Below, piece after piece: positions 10,009 to 20,089 of a stretch of DNA of 64,000 bases (position 1 is its first letter; each line of letters opens with the position of its first letter). Below the pieces are notes generated by a model that saw nothing but the letters and a program-made list of their open reading frames with translations, had not been told where the DNA came from and made no database searches. Source of the DNA: Doryteuthis pealeii (lineage: Eukaryota > Mollusca > Cephalopoda > Myopsida > Loliginidae). Position numbers and translations under genes: made by a program. The stretch lies in assembly GCA_023376005.1 (NCBI GenBank), contig CM042157.1, positions 27,182,571 to 27,246,570 on the forward strand. Reading direction: 5' to 3'.

Positions 10009-10418
10009 CTAGAAGCGGCTACCCGGCGTTGCCTGGGTATTGGGAGAGGTAAAAAAATTAGTCTTACAAATCCATTATTATTGAATCGCGAGTTCGATCC
10101 TCGTAGTATGCCCGATTAAAAGTCCCTATGTAAAAACAAAAGACGTTGCGTTGATCCAGCCACTCTGGGAATAAAAATTAATGTCTACTATTTAAAATAT
10201 TAAATGCAAAGAAAAAAATCCATTCTATTATCATTTAAATTTTATTCTTTTACATTCACCAATATAAATCCAAAATCTTCATTACATGTTTTGGGTCAAA
10301 AACCAAGAACTGCTGATATTTAATGTCTATATATATTTATTTGTGATTAATTGTATTATTTTTCGAAAGTTTCCGCTCCGCGTCCATACACACAACTGGC
10401 CCTTATATTATGTATAGA
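10009..10418 (-). mobile_element. Helitron-like element H2, reversed
   Basis: On the minus strand it begins TCTATAC... at 10418 and ends with CTAG at 10012-10009. The palindrome TACCCGGCGTTGCCTGGGTA (10020-10039) lies seven bases upstream of CTAG. The interior matches H2 at 7457-7866 (for example ACTTTTAATCGGGCAT reversed). The two H2 copies have their 3' ends facing each other across 2.1 kb. Confidence 0.7.
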
Positions 10419-10434
10419 AGGTCCCGGTGTTTCG

Positions 10435-10615
10435 ACACAACAGCCTGCGCCATTCAGCCCATGAATAGCACACCTCTTCGATCTGTGCGGTAAAGTAGGG
10501 AGATGATGGTGCTCTAACTCATACTAAAAAAATCTTCCCGGTTTAGAGCGGGTAAAAATGAGAGAGACTCCTCTCAATGTTCGGCTGATACAGATACTAG
10601 GGGGCTTACGGTCAA
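10435..10615 (+). repeat. Degenerate SINE-B relative
   Basis: Contains CATGAATAGCACACC, GATCTGTGCGGTAAAGTAGG and GGCTGATACAGATACTAGGG, the SINE-B body blocks in order but diverged. No box A is seen. Shared with 41335-41515. Confidence 0.6.
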
Positions 10616-10724
10616 AGTCACGTTGAAACACTGGTTCCACCAGATCATCGAAGGTAAGCATGATGGTCCTGTTCAATAATTAGATGGGTGACAATTTAAG
10701 CAGCAGCCGGGTCTGTAAGAGATC

Positions 10725-10800
10725 GAATATCAAATGACTTAATTCGGCATTAAATGACCCCAAAAGGGGTTGATATGCCGTAAAACAAAACAATTAGCAA
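10725..10800 (-). repeat. Family A 5' end fragment, reversed
   Basis: GACTTAATTCGGCATTAAAT and GGGGTTGATATGCCGTAAAA are the reversed first block of family A. Also at 41640-41696. Confidence 0.6.
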
Positions 10801-10907
10801 TCTACCGACACTAGACCACTCCGCCGGCTATGAAATTTTTTTATTTCGCCAAAGATGGTATTCTAACAGGTATTACATCCCCAGATCAGAGTGAGCTTGA
10901 TTTCAGT

Positions 10908-11190
10908 CTTTAAAGTAGTGATTCTATGGAGATATTCGGTTATGTTTTGTTATATCTTGTTGAAAAGTTTTTTGTTTTTTTTTTAGAAAATTTAAAATGT
11001 TTTCAGGGTTTGTATTCTTAAAGATGTCCATCAGGTGTCTTGCTTGATAGTAATTAGTGCGGATATATTTACTGCTGTTAAAATTTAGAAGGATATGTTT
11101 GGTTGTAAGTTGTACATTGTATGTTGGACACACTGGGGCATCCTCCCCTTTTAACAGGTACGAATGGGTAATGTGGGTAGTTGTTTGGAT
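10908..11190 (-). pseudogene. LINE-C: RT/RNase H-type C-terminal tail fragment
   Basis: The minus-strand ORF 10924-11205 reads THSYLLKGEDAPVC, then LTTKHILLNF and ARHLMDIFKNTNPENILNFL. This is the tail commonly seen after the RNase H domain of jockey/CR1-like retrotransposons, where HSYLL..E..P.C and L.V.HIL..C are usual; here two of the usual cysteines are Tyr and Phe. It runs straight into family A sequence and ends in A-rich codons (a poly-A relic). It is absent from the equivalent place in copy 2, but a related fragment lies at 46323-46505. Confidence 0.7.
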
Positions 11191-12070
11191 TTTACGGTAT
11201 GTCAACCCTTGTTTTTTTTTTTAATACCGAAGATGTTTTTTTGTTTAGTCATTTTTGTTGAGTATTCATTTTCTAATCTCGTTTTTTAAACACATTTCTT
11301 ATCTATTTCGAAGGAGGTATTTACGTTCGTCTTTCTAATTACCAGGAATAGTTCTTTTCTGGTTTGTAATAAACGTCAAAATTCGGAGTGTTGGAATTCC
11401 CTTACAAGATTATAAAAAAACGGGACTGCTCGTAATTTTATCTCATGAAACCACATTTCATTTGTTGGTGAGGCTCCAGTCCTGGAGATCTTAGGAGTGT
11501 GGAGTACCACTTAATTGACATTAGCCCCAAGCTCACTCGGATCTGGAGAGGTAATAACTGTTCGAATACCGTCTTTGGTGAAATAAAAAAAAGTATAGCC
11601 GGCGGAGTGCTCTAGTGTCGGTATATGGTTGATTGTTTTGTTTTACGGCATATCAACCCTTTTGGGGTCATTTAATGTCGAATCAAGTCATTTTGATATT
11701 CGATTTCTTACAGTACCAGCAGCTGCCTTTTTTTTCGCAGTGTCGACGTCCTTATCAGCTCCACGACAAGGTATAAAGTCAGTTTAGCTGATTGAATTTC
11801 ACCGTATGTCAACCCTTCGGTTTTTTTCATTTATACCGATGATGTGTTTGTTTTATTCATTTTTGTTGAGTATTCATTTTCTAAACTCGTTTTTTTTTAT
11901 ACATTTTTTTATCTATTTCGAAGGAGGTATTTACGTTTGTGTTTCTAATTTCTAGGAATAGTTCTTCTCTGGCATGTAATAAACGTCAAAATTCAGAGTG
12001 TTGGAATTCCCTTACAAGATTATATGATAAAGGGACTGCTCGTAATTTGATCTCATGAAACAATCCCACG
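11170..12070. repeat. Local direct duplication with an inverted piece (copy 1 only)
   Basis: 11170-11445 and 11795-12070 are near-identical direct repeats (TTTTGTTGAGTATTCATTTT, GAAGGAGGTATTTACG, GGAATTCCCTTACAAGATTA). Copy 2 has a single equivalent, 42080-42360. Between them, 11445-11605 is the reverse complement of the block at about 41725-41895 in copy 2, part of which also stands forward at 10825-10900. Confidence 0.65.
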
Positions 12071-12242
12071 AGTTTCATTGAGATGATGGTGTGAAGTGTT
12101 AAAACACAATCGTAGAAAAAACAATACTTTTCTATAACAAAAAAAATACAAGCTTGACGGTTGAAAATATATAGGATAAGCATCGTTTTGTTTTGTTTTT
12201 TATTTTTGCTAGTTAAATCTTTTATTGAATAGAAATTCAACT

Positions 12243-12297
12243 GTATGTATGTGAAAAAGATATTAGGTATCACCTTATATCTTTCTCACATACATAC
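12243..12297. repeat. Tight hairpin, 26-bp arms
   Basis: Arm GTATGTATGTGAAAAAGATA continues into TTAGGT; the reverse arm matches with two mismatches across a 3-nt turn. Preserved at 42538-42592. Confidence 0.75.
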
Positions 12298-12890
12298 GCT
12301 ATACAGTCACATTTTTCTTGTGTGTGAAAGAGTCAGTATCGGTATGTGAACTCAAGAAAATAAATATAAATTTAAGTCTTACTGTTGACAGTGACGCCAT
12401 GTGTCTGGAGCATTTCCTTTGATGTTGGTTCATGCTGTGTCGAGCAAATTTTTCAAATGTGGACGTAAATGGGTTCTCCCATTTATTCTCCAAGTGGAAG
12501 CGATATATTAAACAAACTGTCGTTCTTCTACATTACTTAGTTAATAAATTTTCAATAGATTTAAGAATTCACTGTCTTTTTTCATCAAAGTATACCGTTG
12601 TTTTTTTTTAATTCTTTATGCAAGATATACGACGAAAAATATCAAGGAAATGCTATTCATTTTCAGAAATCCTTTTTTTTTCAGGATTTTGATAAGCGTC
12701 AAAATTCGGATCCACTTTTACGAAATTAAATATGTATTTCTTTGCCCTTGCTGCAGATGCGGGATCCGAATTGGGAAGTCGTTGCCCTGGAGGTGACCTC
12801 ATCCTCTGTAATCCTGCGATAGGTGTCAAGACAAATACAGGTTAGGTGGCTGCGTGTGAATTACCATTGACTAGATGGTTTGGCATTCTC
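12298..12890. other. No gene seen
   Basis: AT-rich, shared with 42593-43235, apart from a short insertion in copy 2 near 43010-43050. Confidence 0.55.
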
Positions 12891-12894
12891 TGAT

Positions 12895-12990
12895 TGGGGT
12901 GTGAGCTGGTGGCCCAGGTGTAGAGAATCTGCTCTTAGCTCTGTGGCCGCTAGTTCAATCTCTAGTGGCGGAGAGTGTTGTATGCACTGA
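12895..12990 (+). repeat. tRNA-like SINE head
   Basis: GGTGGCCCAGGTGTAGAGAA with a box-B-like CTAGTTCAATCTCTAGTGG downstream. Also at 43235-43320. No body family was recognised. Confidence 0.45.
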
Positions 12991-13860
12991 CCAAAATTTT
13001 TTTACACCCCCAGCATAAGGGGGGTCAAAATTAAGCGACCTGAAAAAAATGAGAAAGTTTTTAAATAGAATAAATAATACATTATAAAGATCATTCATTG
13101 ATAAATAAAAACTAAAAATTTCATTAAAATCCGATAATTCCCTGATTTTTGGTAAATTATTTTCTACAGGCTAAAGTCATTTTGTCAAAAAGCATTTTAG
13201 GCTTTTTGCCAGTGCTAGATAAGGTCAACCTAAATGAGATCAACAGTGTACACCGGTCGAAACCATGTGTTTCTATATACACGATGAAAATGACGACACG
13301 AGTCTGGAAATTCCAAAACGATAGTACTTGATGGTAGCAAAAATAGACAGCAAAAATATTTAGTCAGCATTGTATTCACTCTCTAGTTATTAAAATTTTT
13401 TTTTAAAAACCTGAGAAATTTTCTAGTCATCTGATATTTAAGATATAACGTTTTTTGTTTAATTTTCTAGATATCAGATGCAGCTGCATGTAGAAGGCAT
13501 GTAAGGTTAATATAAAATATTCTTATGAAATTGAGGGGATTATTCTGGGTTCTGCCCTCGGATCTTGCGGAATAGGATTATGGATCAAAAAAACTTATTT
13601 CCAATTTAGCAATTTAATCATATAGCATCAAGCTGTAGTGTATGACATATGGTCGCATACAAGAGGAAACAATGATTGGGCAACGTTAAAAAACATATCC
13701 GGTCTTAGTAAGCACTGTTGCGCATGCTTCAGAAGATGTAGACCCCTTTTGGGGGTAAATGGGGAGATGCTGCCACAAGTTTGAAACCCATAGACCATTT
13801 TCACTCTGTTTTTTTTTTTTTAATTTTTATTACAAGTCCTGCTTAAAGGCAAGAAAATAA
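12991..13860. other. No gene seen
   Basis: AT-rich sequence matching 43321-44215. Contains a small inverted repeat (CATCTGATATTT / AGATATCAGATG, 13424-13480). The 60-codon ORF at 13149-13331 is not preserved in copy 2. Confidence 0.5.
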
Positions 13861-13863
13861 CCG

Positions 13864-14170
13864 ATGGAGATGATGATGATAGATGATGAAATGAATGATG
13901 ATGATGGAAATGATGATGATGATGATGATGATGATGGGAATGATGATGATGGGAATGATGATGATGATGATGATGATGATCATCATCATCGTCATCATCA
14001 TGTTGCGCTAACGGCAAGGATCCACACGACTCTTTTTCGCCACTCATTCTATTGGTCAATGCTCTGGGCAACACCTCACGACGTCCAGCATCTGCACAGA
14101 CCTAATCAATGTATTTTTTGCAGTCAGCCATTTTATCCAAACCCTCCCAGTGTTATATACTGTATCAATT
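13864..14170 (-). pseudogene. LINE-B tail with (ATG)n / (ATC)n array
   Basis: Minus-strand codons near 14120-14020 resemble the end of LINE-B (KKYIDQ.CADAGR..LPRA, better seen in copy 2 at 44290-44465). They run into a GAT/CAT triplet array at 13864-13991. This repeats the arrangement at 2299-2450 and implies a triplet-tailed element. Confidence 0.6.
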
Positions 14171-15050
14171 GACAGCGCTGGTGTGTAGTACACAGGATTA
14201 AAAACCAACGCAGTATACAAAAGAAAGCTGGACTTTATTTTCTTTCCTCGGTTGGCGTGGATGAAAGGAGGTGATAACGCCGGCTGGATGAGTGGTGAAT
14301 GAACAGTAGTTATAACGAGTCTTTTCTTCGGAGAGTCAACGGAGTCTGACTTTAGCGGCTACCAAATCTCAACTGCTGATTCTCCGTCTAACCGTCACAT
14401 TTTCATTTTAACCCAGCATGCCCTGGTCTATTCATATTACACCGGAACTGTACTGCGTGACCTGCAATCCTAGATTTGTCACCAGTCAAATAGGAAGTCC
14501 TTGGTCATCCTGCTATTGTTGTTTTTCCGGACAGTTTGTTTGACCCGGTCAGGCAGTAAGCCTCCGATCTTACTCACTCTTTCCTTTTATTCGATCCAGA
14601 CTTCTGTCTGGAACATCCTTTGTTTCCCAATTCCCTTGTCTTTTTTAACTTCTTTTCGCGCCAAAAAGAATTTAAACATAAGTTAATCTGCAACACCAGC
14701 CACACCAGGATGCAATATTAGTTCAAATCCTTAGCGGAGTTTAACAGGTTTGAATTCTGAATTGTGCAAAGTGACGACGAAGCAACAATACAAACTCAAT
14801 TTCCCAACTGCAAAGTCCCTGAACACAGGTCTTTTGCCTGCAACACTAACACAGTAGTCCTTGCTGCTCAATCCATCAAAGGTTCACTCGTTCAATGCAC
14901 GTATCTTTTCTCGTTAAGAAGATCAAAACAACTGTCCGTGGTGGGAAGGTAGGCCTTAGACAATAAAAATGTTGTTGGTTACTGAACTTCTTTCTTCAAA
15001 CTTGTTCATCCGAGCAATACAATAATTCAACTTGGGATATCGTATTGAAT
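14171..15050. other. No gene seen
   Basis: Shared with 44466-45370. From about here on copy 1 shows frequent single-base insertions relative to copy 2. Confidence 0.5.
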
Positions 15051-15054
15051 AAGT

Positions 15055-15195
15055 TTGTTTTTGGAACAAAAAAGGCGTTGAAGAACTTACAAATATTTCA
15101 TTCAAATAAATGACGTCATCTTTTTTATATGCCCATCAATTCGAGTGGCGTCACGAGAAGCGTCACGACCATTACAATTGTTTCCTTGGAAAGTC
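15055..15195 (+). repeat. Family I repeat (GCGTCACGAGAA)
   Basis: AAGGCGTTGAAGAACTTACA, then ATATGCCCATCAATTCGAG and GCGTCACGAGAAGCGTCACG. Relatives are at 45375-45510, 23050-23220 and 51660-51860. Confidence 0.55.
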
Positions 15196-16100
15196 GATGC
15201 GTAAAATCCAATGTCGTTTTTTAGATGACTGTTCTGTTCGGATTCTGACTGCTGTGCGGAAGATCAGAGAGAGGCGATTGCTGATAGGTAGGATTGTCGT
15301 GCTATCAGCGTGACCTAGTGGCGAGTATTCATTTACTATCTTTTTTGAAGTTTTTGGTTCTAAGTCTATTTTCTAAATTGTTACAATTTGGCTTTTAGTT
15401 GAATCTGTATAAGAGAAATTACGCGTCGTTTTGTCCAAAGCGACTAACAACACAAATAATAACGAATATATGAAATCGAACAAGAGACAATGGCCTGACA
15501 TAGAATACGTTTTTGTTTGTTTTCCAGTGACGGCTTTCAGCGAAGCCGGAGAAATAAAATCTTTAGTTCAAATGTGTCTTTATTGAGTGATTTTAACGAA
15601 CGCCATTCACAGAAGTAGTGTTCAGTAACGAAGTTCGATTTTTGTATTGAAATCTTGAATAGAAAAAAATGTAAGAAAACAAAAAGTGGGACGGGAAGGC
15701 GAAAAAAAAAGAAGGAAAAAAAAAACAGAAATAAACCAACAATTGAATATTTGATGGGATTTATTTATTTATTATTTTTCATTTCTGTTCTCTTCCGTGC
15801 AGAGTCCTTGGAAAAATGATTGAATACATACATTCGTTTGGAACGTTGATAATGGAAGCACAAATGTGCACACATACACTATAAAATAAATAAAGGATAA
15901 AAAAAAAATAAAAAAAAATGAACAAACAGAAGTCTCTTTTACAGTTGAAGAAATAGTACACTTAGTAGAACACAGACCTAAAAGACATCAGACTGAGAGT
16001 TTGAAAGGATTTGCCATGATCCAGTCCCAAAGGGCGTAAACGTTCTATTAACGGAAACACAACAATAAAACTTTGCAACACAATGAACAATTCACATCAT
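15196..16100. other. No gene seen
   Basis: Low-complexity A- and T-rich runs (15660-15780, 15890-15920). Shared with 45511-46315. Confidence 0.5.
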
Positions 16101-16430
16101 TCACCATAAAAGACCCAACAGGGGCAAGGTATACTTGCTTGGTTCCTTGAGGGCCACCTCGTGACCTTCACACGGTACCAAAATCTAGTTTACATTCTAT
16201 ACAACATTATTGCGGGGAATGCAGATACATAGTTATGCCTCCCTGCAATGCAGGTCATGCACAATCAGAATCACCGATGGTCTATTCTGGTAACAAATGA
16301 TACCAAACGAATGGCACAGAGAGGGAGGCATTGGCATTGATATTGAAATGTGCGAACCATCGGAGATATTCTCCATAGTCTTTTTTTTTAGAGGAAATAA
16401 AATTATAACCATAGAAGATAAGACATGAAA
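16100..16430 (+). pseudogene. LINE-C tail fragment, noisy copy
   Basis: The equivalent of 46323-46505. Frame is lost through many one-base insertions, so it is recognisable only by alignment to copy 2. Confidence 0.5.
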
Positions 16431-16489
16431 CCATATAATATACATTATATATGAATATATGATATATATATATATATATATTATTTATA

Positions 16490-16930
16490 TATATTGCGCT
16501 TGGAAAGGCAATTACACATGCGTAACTCGTATAATATCAGTCAATTATGAAAATAATCGATGAAAAGTGAACTTCAGTGCTCCAGGCAAATATTGTGCCT
16601 CAACATTAGAACAATCGTTACAGCTGTATTCACACTACAATTAAGTCGGTCATCACAGCTCCGAATTTGTAACTAACACATTCACACGCACAACACACAC
16701 ACACGCTTTACGATTTCTTTCCGCAGAAGACAGAAATCGAAACTATGGGGAATTCAGACACCACGCAAGAATCCAAAGACTCTGGTTGAAACAGCTGTAC
16801 GATGTTCTACGTATGTGGGACAACAAATTTTTTGCCGAGATTCTTGCTTGTCAGGATTATTTTCAATAATCAATAACACATCGAATTTTTTTTGACGTAA
16901 TTGTAAATAGCTTTCGGAAACAAAAATATA
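16490..16930. mobile_element. Foldback element FB1, noisy copy
   Basis: Arms around GTTACAGCTGTATTCA and GAAACAGCTGTACGATGTTC correspond to the inverted arms at 46585-46908, blurred by insertions. Confidence 0.5.
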
Positions 16931-17011
16931 AAATAATATATACTTTAAGCTAGCACAAATGCTTCTAAATCAAATCTCGAATATATATTATATCTTAATA
17001 TATAATATATA

Positions 17012-17894
17012 TCTTATTATAATGGATGAATTGTGGGTGTTTTTTCTGCTCTGGCTACCGAAAACTATAGTTCCAGCTCAAGTCAAACGAATTCTTCCCT
17101 TAGTTATTGACATCACATTCTCACCCATGCTTTAATTTTTTATCTAAGACTCAATTATTGATAAAATTGTCCTGACATTATTAATAACTGTTAGACTTAT
17201 GTCTACACATACTGCAACACTGCACTGTATTTATATTATACATAGACATATAAAATAGCGGTTTACGTGTAAACGGGAAAGGCTAATTTGCATATTAATT
17301 TAAATAAATTCGATTTAATTAAATATGGTGCTTAGTATTATTGAATTTCTAAACTGTTTGGTTTTTTTAATCTTAATGAATATTAGAGCAAAATCTCTCT
17401 TCAAGGAAATCTTAAAACTAAATGAATCCCCATTAACAAATTAAAATTATACGTCATTTTTATTTCTTTAACTTCCTCTTTAAACTATTAAACGTAAATG
17501 GCTGTAATTAGAAAAAATACTAATGAAGATCATACGTAAGTGATGGAAAGCAGGATAAGTTTCAGTTGTTCCACAATAATTTTTTTAATTATACTTTTAT
17601 CTACACATCTGGTTTCAAAATCTTTTAATTATACACATAAAGACTCCCTACCGGAGCTTATTATAACAAATCATCCCATCTCTAGTTTTTTCTCAAAATC
17701 TTTTATTATAACTCACCCGTACTGAATGGATTTCAAATCTTTCTTTTTAATCTGTAATTCTTAATTTAGTTTCATTAGCCTTTCTTAAATTTAATACAAA
17801 TATTTTAAAAATTTACATAGTTAAAACTTAGAAAAGTCACTTGGCACTGACAATAAATTGCACAGCACCACGGAGGTGCATATATTTGCCTAAG
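17012..17894 (+). mobile_element. Helitron-like H1, noisy copy
   Basis: Starts TCTTATTATAATGGA after an A. The end region GGAGGTGCATATATTTGC is present, but the hairpin and CTAG are disrupted by extra bases. It is about 200 bases longer than the same element in copy 2, through scattered short insertions. Confidence 0.6.
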
Positions 17895-17939
17895 TATAAC
17901 ATAAACAAAAAGAACTCATTGAATGATTTTATTTACAAA

Positions 17940-19262
17940 CATTAGTCGTGCGTCCAGCTGTGCGAAAAGAAGTATATGTAGATTTAGAACTGACTGGGTT
18001 TGCAGATATGAAAATCATAATTATAAGTTTTGTGTTGACTCCAAAAAGTACAGATACAAATATTATATATCTTTATTTAATATTAATATTACTATATATT
18101 AATATTATATAAGTAATGATTAAATTATTAGATACAGAAATTTTTTAACATTGGATTGTCTTTTCATAATTTGCAAATTCACACAGTTTCAAATCTAAGA
18201 CGATTTGCTTGTCTTTCTATTCTTTTTGGAGCTCAACTTCATGGCGTCGTGTAGGAATTTTTACTCTACCATTGTTAATAGCCCGGTTAGTAGATATGAC
18301 AGCGGAACGCAAATCTTTCCTAACGCTGCCAAAGCACAATGACATGTCATGATTTGTTTATTATAATTATTCCGTAACTACCAAATCTATAGAGACACAC
18401 AAACTCGGGATGGACGGATGTTCGGTTTCTCCCGTCCATCACGACGTAGAGCGAAGTTCATCGTCACATTTATCGAGTGATTTTGACCTGTTAGAGGAAG
18501 AAAAAACGAATCGCCGAAATTGAATCATGGCTTACAGAGAAATGCAATAGGAAAGAAGTTCTATAATCAGTTACGGAGAAAACGCAATCGACTAGGGAAG
18601 GACATAGAGATTTCCCTTTTCTTCTTCTGTTCTTATTTTGCAAAGATAATTATTTAATTATTTTAAAATAAATTAGATTTAACTCAGAGAGTATAGTTAA
18701 ACGAAACAGAGCGATGAGAGGTGTGGAACGAGGCCAATGGCATGCGTACCATGATTTGGATTTATTATTAACAATAATTCTCTAATAAAATCCCCATCAT
18801 TTTTCTCCAGAACGTTTCTTCTATCTTCTTCTTTAAATCTAAATTCCAGTGAGAGGTTAATTCTAAGATCATAACCCTCACCCGAGTCCGACATATGTTA
18901 GAAGGGATTACCGAATAGCCGATTCCAGGGATCGGTATGACGATTCGTATCGCATCGCTGAAATGAAACTGCGAGGGATAGATGGCATTAGCCAATAGAC
19001 AAATTATATAAAACGGAGAATACTAATCCGTTGCAAAACAATAGATAGAAAAGAGAAAGAGACTGTTATACAACCGGTCAAGACAGGTTTCGATGTGACT
19101 TGAAAAGTAGACAAGTAACTTTACAAGTCGTGACAGAGAATACTACACTGGTTCGCCGAGAAGATAGTAGATGGTATTTAATTATTTCTCAAACAATCCC
19201 ACCAATTTGTAACAGTATATTAGATAATTTTATCTAATATAGGAATCACGACCAGCAGACAG
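17940..19262. other. Copy-1 segment without copy-2 counterpart
   Basis: After an arm-like stretch (GAAGTATATGTAGATTTAGA, 17970-17995) the sequence differs from copy 2, where only about 0.4 kb separates H1 from the SINE-C. No repeat family or gene recognised. Homology resumes exactly at the SINE-C head. Confidence 0.5.
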
Positions 19263-19267
19263 TAAAG

Positions 19268-19595
19268 AGGAATCGCGTGGTAGTTACAATGGTTAATAGT
19301 CTTGGGGAAATGGACCTCGTCGGGCGCCGCGAGTTCAAATCCTGGGACGTGGTATTTGCAATTTTCATTCCCACTATTAGCCTATATAACCCTTGGGAAA
19401 GGTATGAATCCTACTCTCCCCTCCAGCTATGGGTAAATAGTAGGGGCAGACTGGACTCCTTTTAACCCTTGGTTAGGTGACCGGTCTAGAAGAAGGAAAC
19501 TCCGAAATTCAAAACCTGTTTGAAACTCCGCTTAAGAAATTGACCCTTGTGTCGCATCCTGCTTCGTGCGAGGGGTTTGGGTAAATATATATAAA
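19268..19595 (+). repeat. SINE-C, noisy copy
   Basis: GGAATCGCGTGGTAGTTACAATGG head, box B GAGTTCAAATCCTGG, then the same body blocks as 48156-48444 with extra bases. Confidence 0.7.
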
Positions 19596-19879
19596 ACACG
19601 CCACAAACTCTTCGAGAACATACAAGCAGATATAACAACAAAAAAATAGATATCAGACACAAGTAACACAACAAAAGAGCGAGACTCTTATTTACACGTG
19701 ACACAAGAGCATAGACACAATTACACAAGATACATATGCGTGCTGTTTGCACGAGCTGTCAGAGGGACCCGATGAATGACGCTTTTTAAATTTTGTGTGT
19801 ACTGATTTTGTTTTCTCTTCATTTTAAAGCTTTTTCGGAACGTGTCGCTCATTTTTTAATGTCGAGTCATGTGTCTGTG

Positions 19880-20030
19880 ACTAGGATCTTAACCCTTGGC
19901 TAAGTTAACTCCAGTCAGGAGAAGGAAAACAACTGAATCGCAAACCTCTGTTAAACCCGCAATTTGAAATTGACCTCATGTTCGCATGCCGGCTGCATTT
20001 GGAGTCGTTGGTGTATATTTATATATAATA
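19880..20030 (+). repeat. SINE-C 3' fragment
   Basis: GATCTTAACCCTTGGCTAAG to GTCGTTGGTGTATAT. No head. Same as 48700-48835. Confidence 0.55.
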
Positions 20031-20089
20031 TGTCGCATTCCCCGTTACGGCAATATTTACTACCTATGCTTCCTAGATATATACGCTTC

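Noticed and set aside
13820..14172. Asp- and His-rich proteins
   Set aside because: Translation of an (ATG/ATC)n array at the tail of LINE-B.
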